Shown piece after piece: positions 1-12,476 of a stretch of DNA of 64,000 bases (position 1 is the first letter of the stretch; every line of letters begins with the position of its first letter). This DNA comes from Pseudaquabacterium pictum. GTDB taxonomy: Bacteria; Pseudomonadota; Gammaproteobacteria; Burkholderiales; Burkholderiaceae_C. The position numbers were made by a program, and so were the translations under genes. A model generated the notes under the pieces. That model was not told the origin of the DNA, did no database searches, and saw only the letters and a list, made by a program, of their open reading frames with translations. The stretch spans positions 1 to 64,000 of the forward strand of contig NZ_BJCL01000009.1 of the NCBI RefSeq assembly GCF_005403045.1. The letters are read 5' to 3'.

Positions 1-160
1 CGGGCGCGGGCGCAGCGGCCGGCGCCGCCGCAGAGGCGGCATCGGCGGTGGCCGATGCAGTGGCGGCGGGCGCGGACGCGGCGGCGTCCTGCGCCATCGC
101 GCCGCCCGCAAAGCCCAGGACGGCGAGGCCCAGGGCGAGGGAAGCGAGGAGCTTTCTCAT
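1..160 (-). CDS. amtB: Ammonium transporter, N-terminus only (partial)
   Basis: The reading frame starts at the ATG at 160-158 and runs off the window edge, so only about 53 residues are visible. They form a signal peptide (charged Met-Arg-Lys start, Leu/Ala-rich core, Ala-Met-Ala-Gln cleavage region near residue 23) followed by an Ala/Pro-rich linker. Betaproteobacterial AmtB proteins often have this cleavable leader before the membrane domain. The membrane domain itself is outside the window, so the call rests on the leader and on its place directly downstream of glnK on the same strand. Any other Ala-rich exported protein would look the same here. Confidence 0.6.
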   Translation of the reverse strand, partial: MRKLLASLALGLAVLGFAGGAMAQDAAASAPAATASATADAASAAAPAAAPAP

Positions 161-260
161 GGTGGATTCTTTCCTTGCGGATTCTTGTGGGCTCGTAGGG
201 GGCACGCGGCTGCCCGGCGGCGGCAGCCGCGGGCGGGGCCAGCCGGCGCGACAGGTCAGG

Positions 261-623
<363 letters not shown>

Positions 624-1334
624 TCAGAAGCCGTACTTGACGCCGAGGACCAGGGCCGACTTGCCCAGGTTCTTGCCGGCCGGCGACACGTACTGCTTGT
701 TGTCGGTGCCGACCACGGCGGCCGTCAGCGTGAGACCGGGCATGGCCTCGTAGCCCACGGTCAGCGAGTAGTCGGTGTACGAGAACGGATCGTTGCCGGT
801 GCCACGGACCTTCTGGTAGCCGATGTGCGGGGTGACCGACACCGGACCCACCGGGAAGGTGGCCGTCAGGTCGAGGTAGCCGCTGTTCTTGCTGTCGGCA
901 AAGCCGAACAGGTTGGTCACGCTGTGCGAGTACTTCAGCGTGGCGGGGCCGAAGGTGATGGCGCCGTACAGCTCGGTGGTGTTGGCGCTGGTGGGCAGGT
1001 CATTGCCGGGGTAGACATAGGCCAGGATGCCGACGTCGAAGCCGACGTCCTTGGCCAGCTCACCCTTGTAGCCGCCGTACAGGTCCAGCTCCATGTTGCC
1101 GTCGCCGCCGCCGTCCTTGACCCACTTGATCGAGGACGCCCAGGCACCCACGTAGAACGCGCCGGCCGCGTAGTCGGCACCGGCGGAGACAGCCGGCTTC
1201 AGGCGCGACTGTGACACGCCGCGGTAGCGGTAGTCCGTGGTGGCGCCGACGTTGAACGACAGCTGGGCCGAGGCGACGGTGGGGAATGCAGAGGCAGCCA
1301 GGGTGGCCGCAACAGCCAGCAGTGTTTTTTTCAT
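624..1334 (-). CDS. TorF-family putative outer-membrane porin
   Basis: The 236-residue protein has a typical signal peptide (residues 1 to about 23, ending VASAQ) followed by alternating aromatic/glycine beta-strand repeats and a C-terminal phenylalanine (VKYGF), the usual outer-membrane barrel signature. The opening segment after the leader (NVGATTDYRYRGVSQS) is characteristic of the TIGR02001/TorF family often found beside glnK and amtB in proteobacteria. It is the first gene of the porin-glnK-amtB set and sits 50 bp downstream of a sigma-54 promoter, suggesting uptake of a nitrogen compound under starvation. The substrate is unknown. Confidence 0.85.
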   Translation of the reverse strand: MKKTLLAVAATLAASAFPTVASAQLSFNVGATTDYRYRGVSQSRLKPAVSAGADYAAGAFYVGAWASSIKWVKDGGGDGNMELDLYGGYKGELAKDVGFDVGILAYVYPGNDLPTSANTTELYGAITFGPATLKYSHSVTNLFGFADSKNSGYLDLTATFPVGPVSVTPHIGYQKVRGTGNDPFSYTDYSLTVGYEAMPGLTLTAAVVGTDNKQYVSPAGKNLGKSALVLGVKYGF

Positions 1335-1383
1335 GGGTCAGTTCTCCAGAGGTGGGATGAGGGATCGCTTTCGATGCAATCTC

Positions 1384-1399
1384 TGCAGCTTCCATGCCA
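1384..1399 (-). promoter_or_regulatory. Sigma-54 (RpoN) promoter for porin-glnK-amtB
   Basis: Read on the minus strand the site is TGGCATGGAAGCTGCA. It matches the -24/-12 consensus TGGCACG-N4-TTGCW at every position except two pyrimidine changes, with the required GG and GC spacing. It lies about 50 bp upstream of the porin start codon, leaving a short leader. The operon content makes RpoN control expected. Confidence 0.75.
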
Positions 1400-1504
1400 C
1401 CTGCGGGTTCCCCCGGTGAAAGCGCCCCAAGCCGGTGACAAGCGGCACAAGGGCACACCAAGCCGCGGCATGGATGCGCACCAACAGCAGGCGCCGCCAC
1501 CAAA

Positions 1505-1520
1505 TGCACGCATTTGGTGC
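1505..1520. promoter_or_regulatory. NtrC-like enhancer site
   Basis: The sequence TGCACGCATTTGGTGC matches the NtrC-type pattern GCACC-N5-GGTGC with one mismatch. It sits inside a longer perfect palindrome (CACCAAATGC, 2 nt, GCATTTGGTG; about 1499-1520). It is about 105 bp upstream of the sigma-54 promoter, a usual enhancer distance. It also lies about 57 bp upstream of the divergent yifB start, so an effect on that gene cannot be excluded. Confidence 0.55.
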
Positions 1521-1576
1521 GGACCGGCCGGTTGCAGATCCACGCGCACAATGCAACGCCAGGAAGGATGGCTGCG

Positions 1577-3112
1577 ATGTCCCTGGCAGTGATCAAGAGC
1601 CGTGCGCTGGATGGCCTGGCGGCGCCGCCGGTGCAGGTGGAGGTGCACCTGGCCAACGGCCTGCCCAGCTTCACCCTGGTGGGACTGGCCGACACCGAGG
1701 TCAAGGAATCCCGCGAGCGGGTGCGCGCGGCGCTGACCAACTCGGGTTTTGCCTTTCCGCACAACAAGCGCATCACCGTCAACCTGGCACCGGCCGATCT
1801 GCCCAAGGAAAGCGGCCGCTTCGATCTGCCCATCGCGCTGGGCATCCTGGCCGCCGACGGCCAGCTGGACGCCGCCCGTCTGGCGGCCTGCGAATTCGCC
1901 GGCGAGCTGAGCCTGGCCGGCGCCCTGCGCCCGGTGCGCGGCGCACTGGCGCTGGCCCTGGCGGTGCAGCGCGACGCGGCCGGCGATGCGCCGCCCGTCA
2001 CCCTGGTACTGCCCCAGGCCAGTGCGGCCGAGGCCGCGCGCGCCCGCCAGGTGCGCGTGTGCGGTGCACCCGACCTGCTGACCGTGGTGCGCGCGCTGCT
2101 GCCGGGCGACGCCGCCGAAGCCCTGCCGCCCACCCTGCCGCCGCCCGATGCCGCCGGCCCGGCAGCGCCCGACCTGCGTGACGTGCGGGGCCAGGCCGCC
2201 GCCAAGCGGGCGCTGGAAGTGGCCGCCGCGGGTTTTCATGCGCTGCTGATGGTCGGCCCGCCCGGCAGCGGCAAGAGCATGCTGGCCCAGCGCCTGGCCG
2301 GCCTGCTGCCGCCGATGGGCGACGACGAGGCCCTGGCCAGCGCGGCCCTGGCCGGCCTGGCGCCAGGCGGCTTCGACCCCGCCAGCTGGCGGCAGCGGCC
2401 ACTGCGGGCGCCGCACCATTCGGCCAGCGCGGTGGCGCTGGTGGGCGGCGGCTCGCCGCCGCGGCCGGGCGAGATCTCGCTGGCCCATGGCGGCCTGCTG
2501 TTCCTGGACGAACTGCCCGAATTTCCCCGGGCCGCGCTGGAAGCCCTGCGCGAGCCGCTGGAGACCCGACGCATCACCATCGCCCGCGCCGCGCGGTCGG
2601 CGCAGTTCCCGGCCGAGTTCCAGCTGGTGGCGGCGATGAACCCCTGCCCCTGCGGCTGGCTGGGGGCGCAGGTGGCCGGGCGTGCCTGCCGCTGCACGCC
2701 CGAGCAGGTGGCGCGCTACCAGGGCAAGCTGTCGGGCCCGCTGCTCGACCGCATCGACCTGCAGGTGGAGGTGGCCGCCGTGCCGCCCGAGGCCCTGCTG
2801 GCCCAGCCCGAAGGGGAAGCCACGGCCGCCGTGGCCGCGCGCGTGGCCGCTGCCCACGCCCGCCAGCAGGCGCGCCAGGGCTGTGCCAATGCCCACCTGG
2901 ACGCGGCAGCGCTGGACCGCCATGCGCCGCTGGACGCCGCCGCCAGCCGCTTCCTGCAGCAGGCGGCGGCCCGGCTGGGCTGGTCAGGCCGTGGCGTGCA
3001 CCGGGCGCTGAAGGTGGCCCGCACCATCGCCGACCTGGCGGGCGCCGATGCCATCACCGTGGCGCACCTGGGCGAGGCGATGCAGTACCGGCGTGCCCTG
3101 CCCGGCGCCTGA
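1577..3112 (+). CDS. yifB: YifB/ComM family Mg-chelatase-like AAA+ ATPase
   Basis: The 511-residue protein has the three-part YifB layout: an N-terminal Lon-protease-like fold (residues about 1-190, opening MSLAVIKSRAL), an AAA+ core with Walker A GPPGSGKS near residues 227-234 and Walker B LFLDELPEF near 308-316, and a C-terminal helical domain with conserved cysteines (NPCPCGW). Homologues called ComM act as branch-migration helicases during integration of DNA in natural transformation. I chose the ATG at 1577 because AGGAAGG at 1561-1567 is 9 nt upstream. An in-frame ATG at 1568 abuts that ribosome site, and an upstream ATG at 1514 lies in the regulatory palindrome. Confidence 0.92.
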   Translation: MSLAVIKSRALDGLAAPPVQVEVHLANGLPSFTLVGLADTEVKESRERVRAALTNSGFAFPHNKRITVNLAPADLPKESGRFDLPIALGILAADGQLDAARLAACEFAGELSLAGALRPVRGALALALAVQRDAAGDAPPVTLVLPQASAAEAARARQVRVCGAPDLLTVVRALLPGDAAEALPPTLPPPDAAGPAAPDLRDVRGQAAAKRALEVAAAGFHALLMVGPPGSGKSMLAQRLAGLLPPMGDDEALASAALAGLAPGGFDPASWRQRPLRAPHHSASAVALVGGGSPPRPGEISLAHGGLLFLDELPEFPRAALEALREPLETRRITIARAARSAQFPAEFQLVAAMNPCPCGWLGAQVAGRACRCTPEQVARYQGKLSGPLLDRIDLQVEVAAVPPEALLAQPEGEATAAVAARVAAAHARQQARQGCANAHLDAAALDRHAPLDAAASRFLQQAAARLGWSGRGVHRALKVARTIADLAGADAITVAHLGEAMQYRRALPGA

Positions 3113-3126
3113 GGCACCCCAGTCGA

Positions 3127-4323
3127 TCAGGCGGCCGCCGCGCGGCGCGGCTCGCCCGGCATGGCCAGCAGCGCCGCAGCGGTGCACAGCGAGATGCCGG
3201 CCATCCACAGGAACAGCGTGCCAAAGCCGGCGGCCTTGACCACCGGCCCGAGCGCCCACACCGCCAGCGAGCTGAAGCCCAGGCTCAGCGTCAGCCGCAG
3301 CCCGGCCACGCGGCTGCGCATGTGGTCGTCGACATAACGCACGATCACCGCATCGGTGAACGGGATGGCGCCGAAGATCAGCACCATCACCCCCAGCAGC
3401 GCCGCATACAGCCACCAGCCCTGGGCCTGGCTGGCCAGCGCCAGCAAGGGCGCCTGGCACAGCACGATGCCCAGTTGCAGCCGCTTGAGCGGCACCCGGT
3501 CGAGCAGCCGGCCCACCACCACCTGCGACAGGCTGGCCAGCGCATACACGCCGGCCAGCAGCAGGCCGATGGTGGCCGGGTCGTTCACCAGGCCACCCAG
3601 CCGCTCGGTCAGCAACTGGGCATTGCCGTTGGTGGTGAGGTTGAACAGCAGCCCGGCGGTGGCCGAGGCCACCGTCATCACCACCAGCACCCTTGCCAGC
3701 TGGCCCGGCGCCAGGGCGATGGCGCTGGCCGTCTTGCGGCGTGACGGCGGCTGCGCCTCGGCTGGCACGACGCGGGCGAACAGCAGGCCCAGGGCGATGC
3801 ACAGCAGGCCCGGCACGGCAAAGGCGGCCCGCCAGCCCGCCAGGTGCACCAGGAAGCCGGTGGCCAGCGCCGCCGCGGCGATGCCCAGGTTGCCGCTCAG
3901 GCCATTGATGCCGATGGTGGCGCCCGGCTTCTTGGCGCCCTGCACCAGCATCGGGATGCCCACCGGGTGGTAGATGGCCGAGAACGCGCCCAGCAGCGTC
4001 AGCGCGGCGGCCAGCTGCCAGGCGTTCTGGGTGGCCGCGGCCAGCAGGGCCGAGGCGCCCATGCCGAAGAAGAACACCAGCATCATCGGCCGCCGGCCCC
4101 AGCTGTCGCCCAGCTTGCCGGCGGGCAGCGAGCCCAGGCCGAACATCAGGAAGGCGCCGACGCCGTAGGGCATCAGGTCTTCCCAGCGGCTGAAGCCGAA
4201 GTCTGCCGCGATGGCCGCCACCGCGGTGGCGAAGATCAGCAGGAAGAGGTGGTCCAGGGCATGCGCGATGTTGAGCAGCAGCGCCACGCTGCGGGCGGGG
4301 GGTGACATGCGCTGCATTGTCAC
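3127..4323 (-). CDS. MFS transporter
   Basis: This 398-residue integral membrane protein has about twelve hydrophobic segments and the MFS loop 2-3 motif (GKLGDSWGRRPMM, residues about 69-81), with a long cytoplasmic loop near residue 195-205 (PPSRRKT). The N-terminal half resembles the fosmidomycin-resistance/YfnC branch (HALDHLFLLIFATAVAAI). The substrate cannot be read from sequence. It converges on yifB with only 14 bp between the stop codons, and is 23 bp upstream of the end of the cytochrome gene on the same strand. Function beyond MFS transport is unassigned. Confidence 0.85.
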   Translation of the reverse strand: MTMQRMSPPARSVALLLNIAHALDHLFLLIFATAVAAIAADFGFSRWEDLMPYGVGAFLMFGLGSLPAGKLGDSWGRRPMMLVFFFGMGASALLAAATQNAWQLAAALTLLGAFSAIYHPVGIPMLVQGAKKPGATIGINGLSGNLGIAAAALATGFLVHLAGWRAAFAVPGLLCIALGLLFARVVPAEAQPPSRRKTASAIALAPGQLARVLVVMTVASATAGLLFNLTTNGNAQLLTERLGGLVNDPATIGLLLAGVYALASLSQVVVGRLLDRVPLKRLQLGIVLCQAPLLALASQAQGWWLYAALLGVMVLIFGAIPFTDAVIVRYVDDHMRSRVAGLRLTLSLGFSSLAVWALGPVVKAAGFGTLFLWMAGISLCTAAALLAMPGEPRRAAAA

Positions 4324-4346
4324 GCCACCGCCCGCCGCGGCAGGGC

Positions 4347-6266
4347 CTAGTTCAGGCCCAGGAACGGCACCGGGATGGCGGCGGCCGGGTAGCCGCTGCG
4401 CCCCACCGCCGGCAGCACCAGCAGGCTGTCGAGCGCGCGGCCGGCGGTGTCGCCGGTGGTGCTGGTGGTGTCGCCGGGGTGGCCGTTGGTCAGCGTGAGC
4501 TGCGGATGGTCGAATGGCGCGGCATGGCGGCGCACACGCTCGTCGGTCAGCGCCTTCATGAAGGCCACCAGCGAGGCCTTCTCGGTGGCGGTGAGCCCCA
4601 GCGGCTGGATGTCCGCATCCAGGTCGGCGATGTTCTCCATCGCGAAGTTGCCACCGCGGTTGTAGAACTCGACCACCTGCTCCAGCGTGGCGGCACCACC
4701 GTTGTGGAAGTACGGCGCGGTGAGCGCCACGTTGCGCAGGCCCGGCGTCTTGAATGCGCCGTTGACCGCGATGCGGGTCCAGGGCGAGACGGCCACGTTG
4801 GCCAGGTCCAGTTCGTAGGTGGCGAACAGCAGGCTGCGCTCCTTGGCCAGGCCGCTGAACGACAGCGGGTTGTTGTACGGGTCGCGGCCGCCCAGGCCGA
4901 TGTCATCGGACGTGCGGGTGACACCGATGTTGTAGAAGCCCTCGTCATAGACCGCGCTGGCGCCGTTGCCCATGGGCATGTTGCTCATGCGGCCGGTGAC
5001 GAACTTGCGGTGGATGCTGGCATTCGTCAGTGCGGCGCCGCCGTGGCAGTTGATGCACTTGCCCTTGCCCATGAACACCGCGAAGCCCTGCTGCTGCTCC
5101 ACCGTCAGCGCGGCGGTGTTGCCCTCCAGGTACTTGTCGAACGGCGTCTGGTCGGACACCAGCGTGGCCTGGTAGAGCTGCAGCGCCAGGCTGAAGAACA
5201 GGCTGAAGTTGGCCTCGATCTGCTGGTAGGGCTTGCCGGCCACGGTCACGCCGACATTGGCGTTCCACCACACCGGCTTGAAGGCGGTGCGCACCATGTC
5301 GGCATAGCTGGCGGGTGCCAGGCCATCGCCGCTGGCATGGCGCAGGCTGGCCAGCACGCTGTCGTCGGCAGCCACCGCCTGGCCGGCCAAGGGGCGCAGC
5401 GAATACATCTTGCGGCCCAGCTCGGGGAAGGTGCGGCCGGCGGCGCTCATCTCGAAGTCGCTCAGCGGCGGGCCCGAGGCCTGCGAGGCCAGGCTGGAAT
5501 CCTGCAGCGTGATGCTGGTGCCGAAGCTGGGGTTGGGCAGGTTCAGCGGGTTCCAGGACAGGCTGCTGCGGAACACCTTGGCGCCGGTGTCACGCTTGCC
5601 CCAGGGATTGACGCCGTTGAACACCGTCTGCGCCCGGCCGTCCCAGAAATTGCGCAGGTTGAACACGGCATTGATCACGCTGGGCGTGTTGCGCGGCTCC
5701 ACCCGGCGGGTGTTGCTGGTGCCGACATGGAACACCGGGTCGTAGACCACCTGGCGTGCATCGTCCGCCTGCCCCCGCACGATGTTGGCGTGCTGCTCGC
5801 GGAACACGCCCTGCGAACTGACCACCGCGCCCAGGCTGCGCACCACGGCGGAATGGCGGTCGTCGGGGTTGGCGAACTGGTGCAGCGGGAAGTCGCTCGG
5901 CTTGAACTGGTAGTTCGGGCCGGCGAAGGCGAAACTGGACTTGTTGGGGCCCGGCGACAGCTGGTTCTTGCTGCGGGTGTCGGCGCCGGCATGGAAGTGG
6001 CAAGAGGCGCAGCCGGTGCGGCCGTCGCTGCCCAGCCGGCCGTCCCAGAACAGGGCCTTGCCCAGTGCGATGGCGGCGGCCTTGTTGGCGACGAAGTCAC
6101 CCAGGTTGGACGGCTCGGGCCGGCTGGCCAAGGCCAGCGACGACGGCGGGCTGGGTGCGTTCTGGGCCTGGGCCAGGCTGGCGGCGGTGGCCAGCGCCGC
6201 GATCAGCGTGGCCAGTCGCCACGGGCGGGGCGCGCTGGCGGCGGTGTGCGGAAGTGTGTACTGCAT
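4347..6266 (-). CDS. Di-haem cytochrome c peroxidase-like (CcpA/MauG) protein, exported
   Basis: The 639-residue protein has a signal peptide (residues 1 to about 34, ending LAQAQ) and two CxxCH haem c sites, CASCH at 86-90 and CINCH at 404-408, the hallmark of the bacterial CcpA/MauG superfamily. It is much longer than classical CCPs (about 330 residues), with the haem sites over 300 residues apart, so it belongs to the large MauG-like group whose members reduce peroxide or oxidise protein partners in the periplasm. The ATG at 6266 was chosen because GAGGA lies just upstream; an ATG 39 nt earlier lacks support. Confidence 0.87.
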   Translation of the reverse strand: MQYTLPHTAASAPRPWRLATLIAALATAASLAQAQNAPSPPSSLALASRPEPSNLGDFVANKAAAIALGKALFWDGRLGSDGRTGCASCHFHAGADTRSKNQLSPGPNKSSFAFAGPNYQFKPSDFPLHQFANPDDRHSAVVRSLGAVVSSQGVFREQHANIVRGQADDARQVVYDPVFHVGTSNTRRVEPRNTPSVINAVFNLRNFWDGRAQTVFNGVNPWGKRDTGAKVFRSSLSWNPLNLPNPSFGTSITLQDSSLASQASGPPLSDFEMSAAGRTFPELGRKMYSLRPLAGQAVAADDSVLASLRHASGDGLAPASYADMVRTAFKPVWWNANVGVTVAGKPYQQIEANFSLFFSLALQLYQATLVSDQTPFDKYLEGNTAALTVEQQQGFAVFMGKGKCINCHGGAALTNASIHRKFVTGRMSNMPMGNGASAVYDEGFYNIGVTRTSDDIGLGGRDPYNNPLSFSGLAKERSLLFATYELDLANVAVSPWTRIAVNGAFKTPGLRNVALTAPYFHNGGAATLEQVVEFYNRGGNFAMENIADLDADIQPLGLTATEKASLVAFMKALTDERVRRHAAPFDHPQLTLTNGHPGDTTSTTGDTAGRALDSLLVLPAVGRSGYPAAAIPVPFLGLN

Positions 6267-6403
6267 GGTGATCCTCGGAAGTGGGTGCCGGGTGCCTTGG
6301 GCCACCCGAACGGGCCGTCAGGTGCCGGCCCTGCCATCCCCCGCCGGGGCTGATGCAGCCACCTCCGAAGTCCAACCTCTGCCCCGCACCTCACGTTGCT
6401 GAC

Positions 6404-6431
6404 ACGTTAATCGCTGGTGAAGCAGCGTCAA
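6404..6431 (-). promoter_or_regulatory. Possible sigma-70 promoter of the cytochrome gene
   Basis: On the minus strand TTGACG (6431-6426) and TAACGT (6409-6404) are separated by 16 bp, about 140 bp upstream of the cytochrome start. The 6267-6513 gap is otherwise noncoding and noticeably AT-richer around 6400-6480. The match is moderate and untested. Confidence 0.3.
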
Positions 6432-6513
6432 CCAGCGCCTTGGGGCTTGACGAAATGATAAATATGCCGACAAGCGCAAAATGGGCGCCCTGCGGTGCCC
6501 GCACCCCGGCAGA

Positions 6514-9267
<2,754 letters not shown>

Positions 9268-9330
9268 GGGCAGTTCAGGCAGCAGGCCCACTGTGGCGCC
9301 CGGCTCACCCGGCGCGCCTGCAGCAGGCGG

Positions 9331-9428
9331 TGGGTGAGCGCCGTTGCCAGGCACCGATGGACACCGGCACCGCCCCGAGCCTGGCAGCAGGTTCAGGGCT
9401 GAACCGCCGTCGCAACGCTCCTCGGGGA
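9331..9428 (-). promoter_or_regulatory. S-adenosylhomocysteine (SAH) riboswitch
   Basis: Read on the minus strand, the element has a 7-bp P1 stem (CCCCGAG at 9427-9421 with CTCGGGG at 9373-9379), the conserved core CGAGGAGCGTTGCGAC, the CCAGGCTCGG return strand, and a downstream AACGGCGCTCA that can form the pseudoknot with the GAGCG loop. These are the hallmarks of the SAH aptamer known from beta- and gammaproteobacterial metH and ahcY leaders. It sits between metH part 1 and part 2, so it would raise part 2 expression when SAH builds up. The pairing was traced by eye; a covariance-model score was not computed. Confidence 0.85.
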
Positions 9429-9497
9429 GACCCGCATTCTACGGGTGCCGCCCCGCCCGCGGCGTGTGCCGCACCGCGGGGCGTGACATCACACCGC

Positions 9498-10547
<1,050 letters not shown>

Positions 10548-10585
10548 CGGCCGATTGTAGAAGTCGCCTCTGCGGCGTGCGGGCG

Positions 10586-12079
10586 TCAGGCCTCCGCCGG
10601 CTGGGTGTCCAGGAACAGCGAGTCGCGGAAGTCCACCGCCTGCGGCGGCGGGCGCTCGTCGGCCAGCTGGGCCCACACCGCCAGCTGGGCGGCATGCATC
10701 GGCTTGGCGAACAGGAAGCCCTGCAGCTCGTCGCAGCCCAGCTGCACCAGCAGATCGCGCTGGCGCGCGGTCTCCACGCCTTCGGCCACCACCCGCAGGC
10801 CCAGGGCATGGGCCAGCTTGACCACCGCATCGACGATGGCGCGGGCATCGTCGCTGGTGCCCAGGTCTTGCACGAACGAGGCATCGATCTTCAGCTCGGC
10901 CGCCGGCAGGCGGCGCAGGTAGCTCAGGCTGGCCTGGCCGACGCCGAAGTCGTCGATCGACACATGCAGGCCGGCGCGGCGCAGGCGCTCGAAGCTGCGC
11001 TGGGTGACCTGCGTGTCCTCCATCGCCACCGATTCGGTGATCTCGCAGGTGAAGCGCCCGGGCTGCAGGTTGTGGCGCGCCAGCGCTGCCTCCAGCCGGT
11101 CGACCAGGTCGTCCTGCCGCATCTGGTAGGCCGAGATGTTGATGGCCACCCGCATGCGCAGGCCCAGCGCCCGCCAGGCCGCGGCCTGGCGGGTCGCGTC
11201 GTCGATCACCCAGTTGCCGATGGCGCCGATCAGCCCGTGGCGCTCGGCCAGCGGGATGAACAAAGCCGGGCTGACCATGCCGCGCTTCGGGTGGTGCCAG
11301 CGCAGCAGCGCCTCGGCGGCGGTGATCTGCAGGCTGCGTGCGTCCACCTTCGGCTGGTAGACCAGTTCCAGCTGGCCGCGCACCACCGCCTGGCGCAGGT
11401 CGGCCAGCAGCTCGGCCTGCTCGCGCTGGTCGACCGCCATCTTCGGGTCGAACACCATGTAGTCGCCGCCGCCGGCATGCTGCACCTGGCGCATGGCCAC
11501 CGCGGCATGGCCGACCAGGCGCGGACGCGCGCCGTGGGCGGGGTAGGCGGCCAGGCCGATGCTGCAGCTGAGCGTCACATCGGCACGTCCGGCCACGGGG
11601 TAGGGCCGGGCCAGCGCCTGGCAGACGGTGTCGGCCAGGTCGCAGGCGTCCGCCAGATCGGTGTGCACCATCAGCAGAAACTCCACCCCGCCCAGGCGGG
11701 CCAGCTGGGCATCGGGCCCGGCCAGCTGCTGCAGGCGGCCCGCGGCTTCGGCGATCAGCAGATCGGCCTGCAGGTGGCCGTAGCCGTCGTTGACGGCCTG
11801 CAGGTGGTCGAGGTTGATCAGCAGCAGGCACAGCGTGCCGGCCTCGCGGTCGCAGCGGTCGACGGCGGCATCCAGCGCCTGCGCCACCCGGTCGCCGGCC
11901 AGCAGGCCGCGCACGGCGGCGGCGCCGGTGCGCGCGCCGCGCTGGCGCGCCAGACTGCGCAGCAGCAGGCCGCGCTGCCACAGCAGCACGCCCAGCGCCA
12001 GCGCCAGGCCGGCCATCACCAGCAGCAAGGCAGGCACGGCCCAGCCAGGCAGGTGATCGGGGGTCAACCAGGACGGCAT
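10586..12079 (-). CDS. Membrane-anchored GGDEF-EAL protein, probable c-di-GMP phosphodiesterase
   Basis: The 497-residue protein has one transmembrane segment (residues about 13-35), a GGDEF domain (about 75-220) and an EAL domain (about 225-475). The GGDEF signature reads RLGGVEF, so the catalytic third position is valine and cyclase activity is unlikely. The EAL domain keeps its signature (AEALLRW), the metal and catalytic motifs ([31 protein letters not shown]) and the terminal QGFLFAKP, so hydrolysis of c-di-GMP is expected. It lies 38 bp upstream of metH part 1 on the same strand, without an obvious metabolic link. Confidence 0.9.
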   Translation of the reverse strand: MPSWLTPDHLPGWAVPALLLVMAGLALALGVLLWQRGLLLRSLARQRGARTGAAAVRGLLAGDRVAQALDAAVDRCDREAGTLCLLLINLDHLQAVNDGYGHLQADLLIAEAAGRLQQLAGPDAQLARLGGVEFLLMVHTDLADACDLADTVCQALARPYPVAGRADVTLSCSIGLAAYPAHGARPRLVGHAAVAMRQVQHAGGGDYMVFDPKMAVDQREQAELLADLRQAVVRGQLELVYQPKVDARSLQITAAEALLRWHHPKRGMVSPALFIPLAERHGLIGAIGNWVIDDATRQAAAWRALGLRMRVAINISAYQMRQDDLVDRLEAALARHNLQPGRFTCEITESVAMEDTQVTQRSFERLRRAGLHVSIDDFGVGQASLSYLRRLPAAELKIDASFVQDLGTSDDARAIVDAVVKLAHALGLRVVAEGVETARQRDLLVQLGCDELQGFLFAKPMHAAQLAVWAQLADERPPPQAVDFRDSLFLDTQPAEA

Positions 12080-12149
12080 GCGGTGATCTCGGCCGCTGCA
12101 CGGCCGACTTGAGCACCGCGGCAGCCCACCCGCCTGCCGGTTACCCGGC

Positions 12150-12434
12150 TCAGTGCAGCACGACGGGCTGCTGGGCCAGCGCGGTGTAGCCGGCGATGTA
12201 GTCGTCGATCAGCGCGTGCAGCGCATCGGCATCGCCTGGCGCCTGGCCGTCCACCAGGGCCTGCACGCCCTGCTTGAAGTGCTCGGCCAGCGCGCCTTCG
12301 ATGAAGATCTCCTTGCGCGCGAGCTTGTCGACGATCTCGAACCCGCCGCGCTGCAGGCGGGGCGCGGCATCGTCGCCGCCGGGCAGGTCGAAGGACACGA
12401 CCACGAAACTGTCGGAGTTGTAGAGGGTCTGCAT
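12150..12434 (-). CDS. DUF3567 family protein
   Basis: This acidic 94-residue protein begins MQTLYNSDSFVVVSFDLP, the typical opening of DUF3567, a small family found mainly in betaproteobacteria with no established function. The ATG at 12434 is preceded by AGGAGACCCC, a good ribosome site; a frame-extended start 18 nt earlier has none. No membrane segment or catalytic motif is visible. It is downstream of a DUF3108 gene on the same strand. Confidence 0.8.
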   Translation of the reverse strand: MQTLYNSDSFVVVSFDLPGGDDAAPRLQRGGFEIVDKLARKEIFIEGALAEHFKQGVQALVDGQAPGDADALHALIDDYIAGYTALAQQPVVLH

Positions 12435-12476
12435 GGGGTCTCCTGGTCTCAAGAGGTGCGGGCGCGGCCGGCGGTT

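Noticed and set aside
9268-9354. N-terminal extension of metH part 2 to an ATG at 9354
   Set aside because: The extension lies inside the SAH riboswitch (9331-9428) and its 3' pseudoknot strand, and the translated extension is Pro/Ala-rich with no family match.
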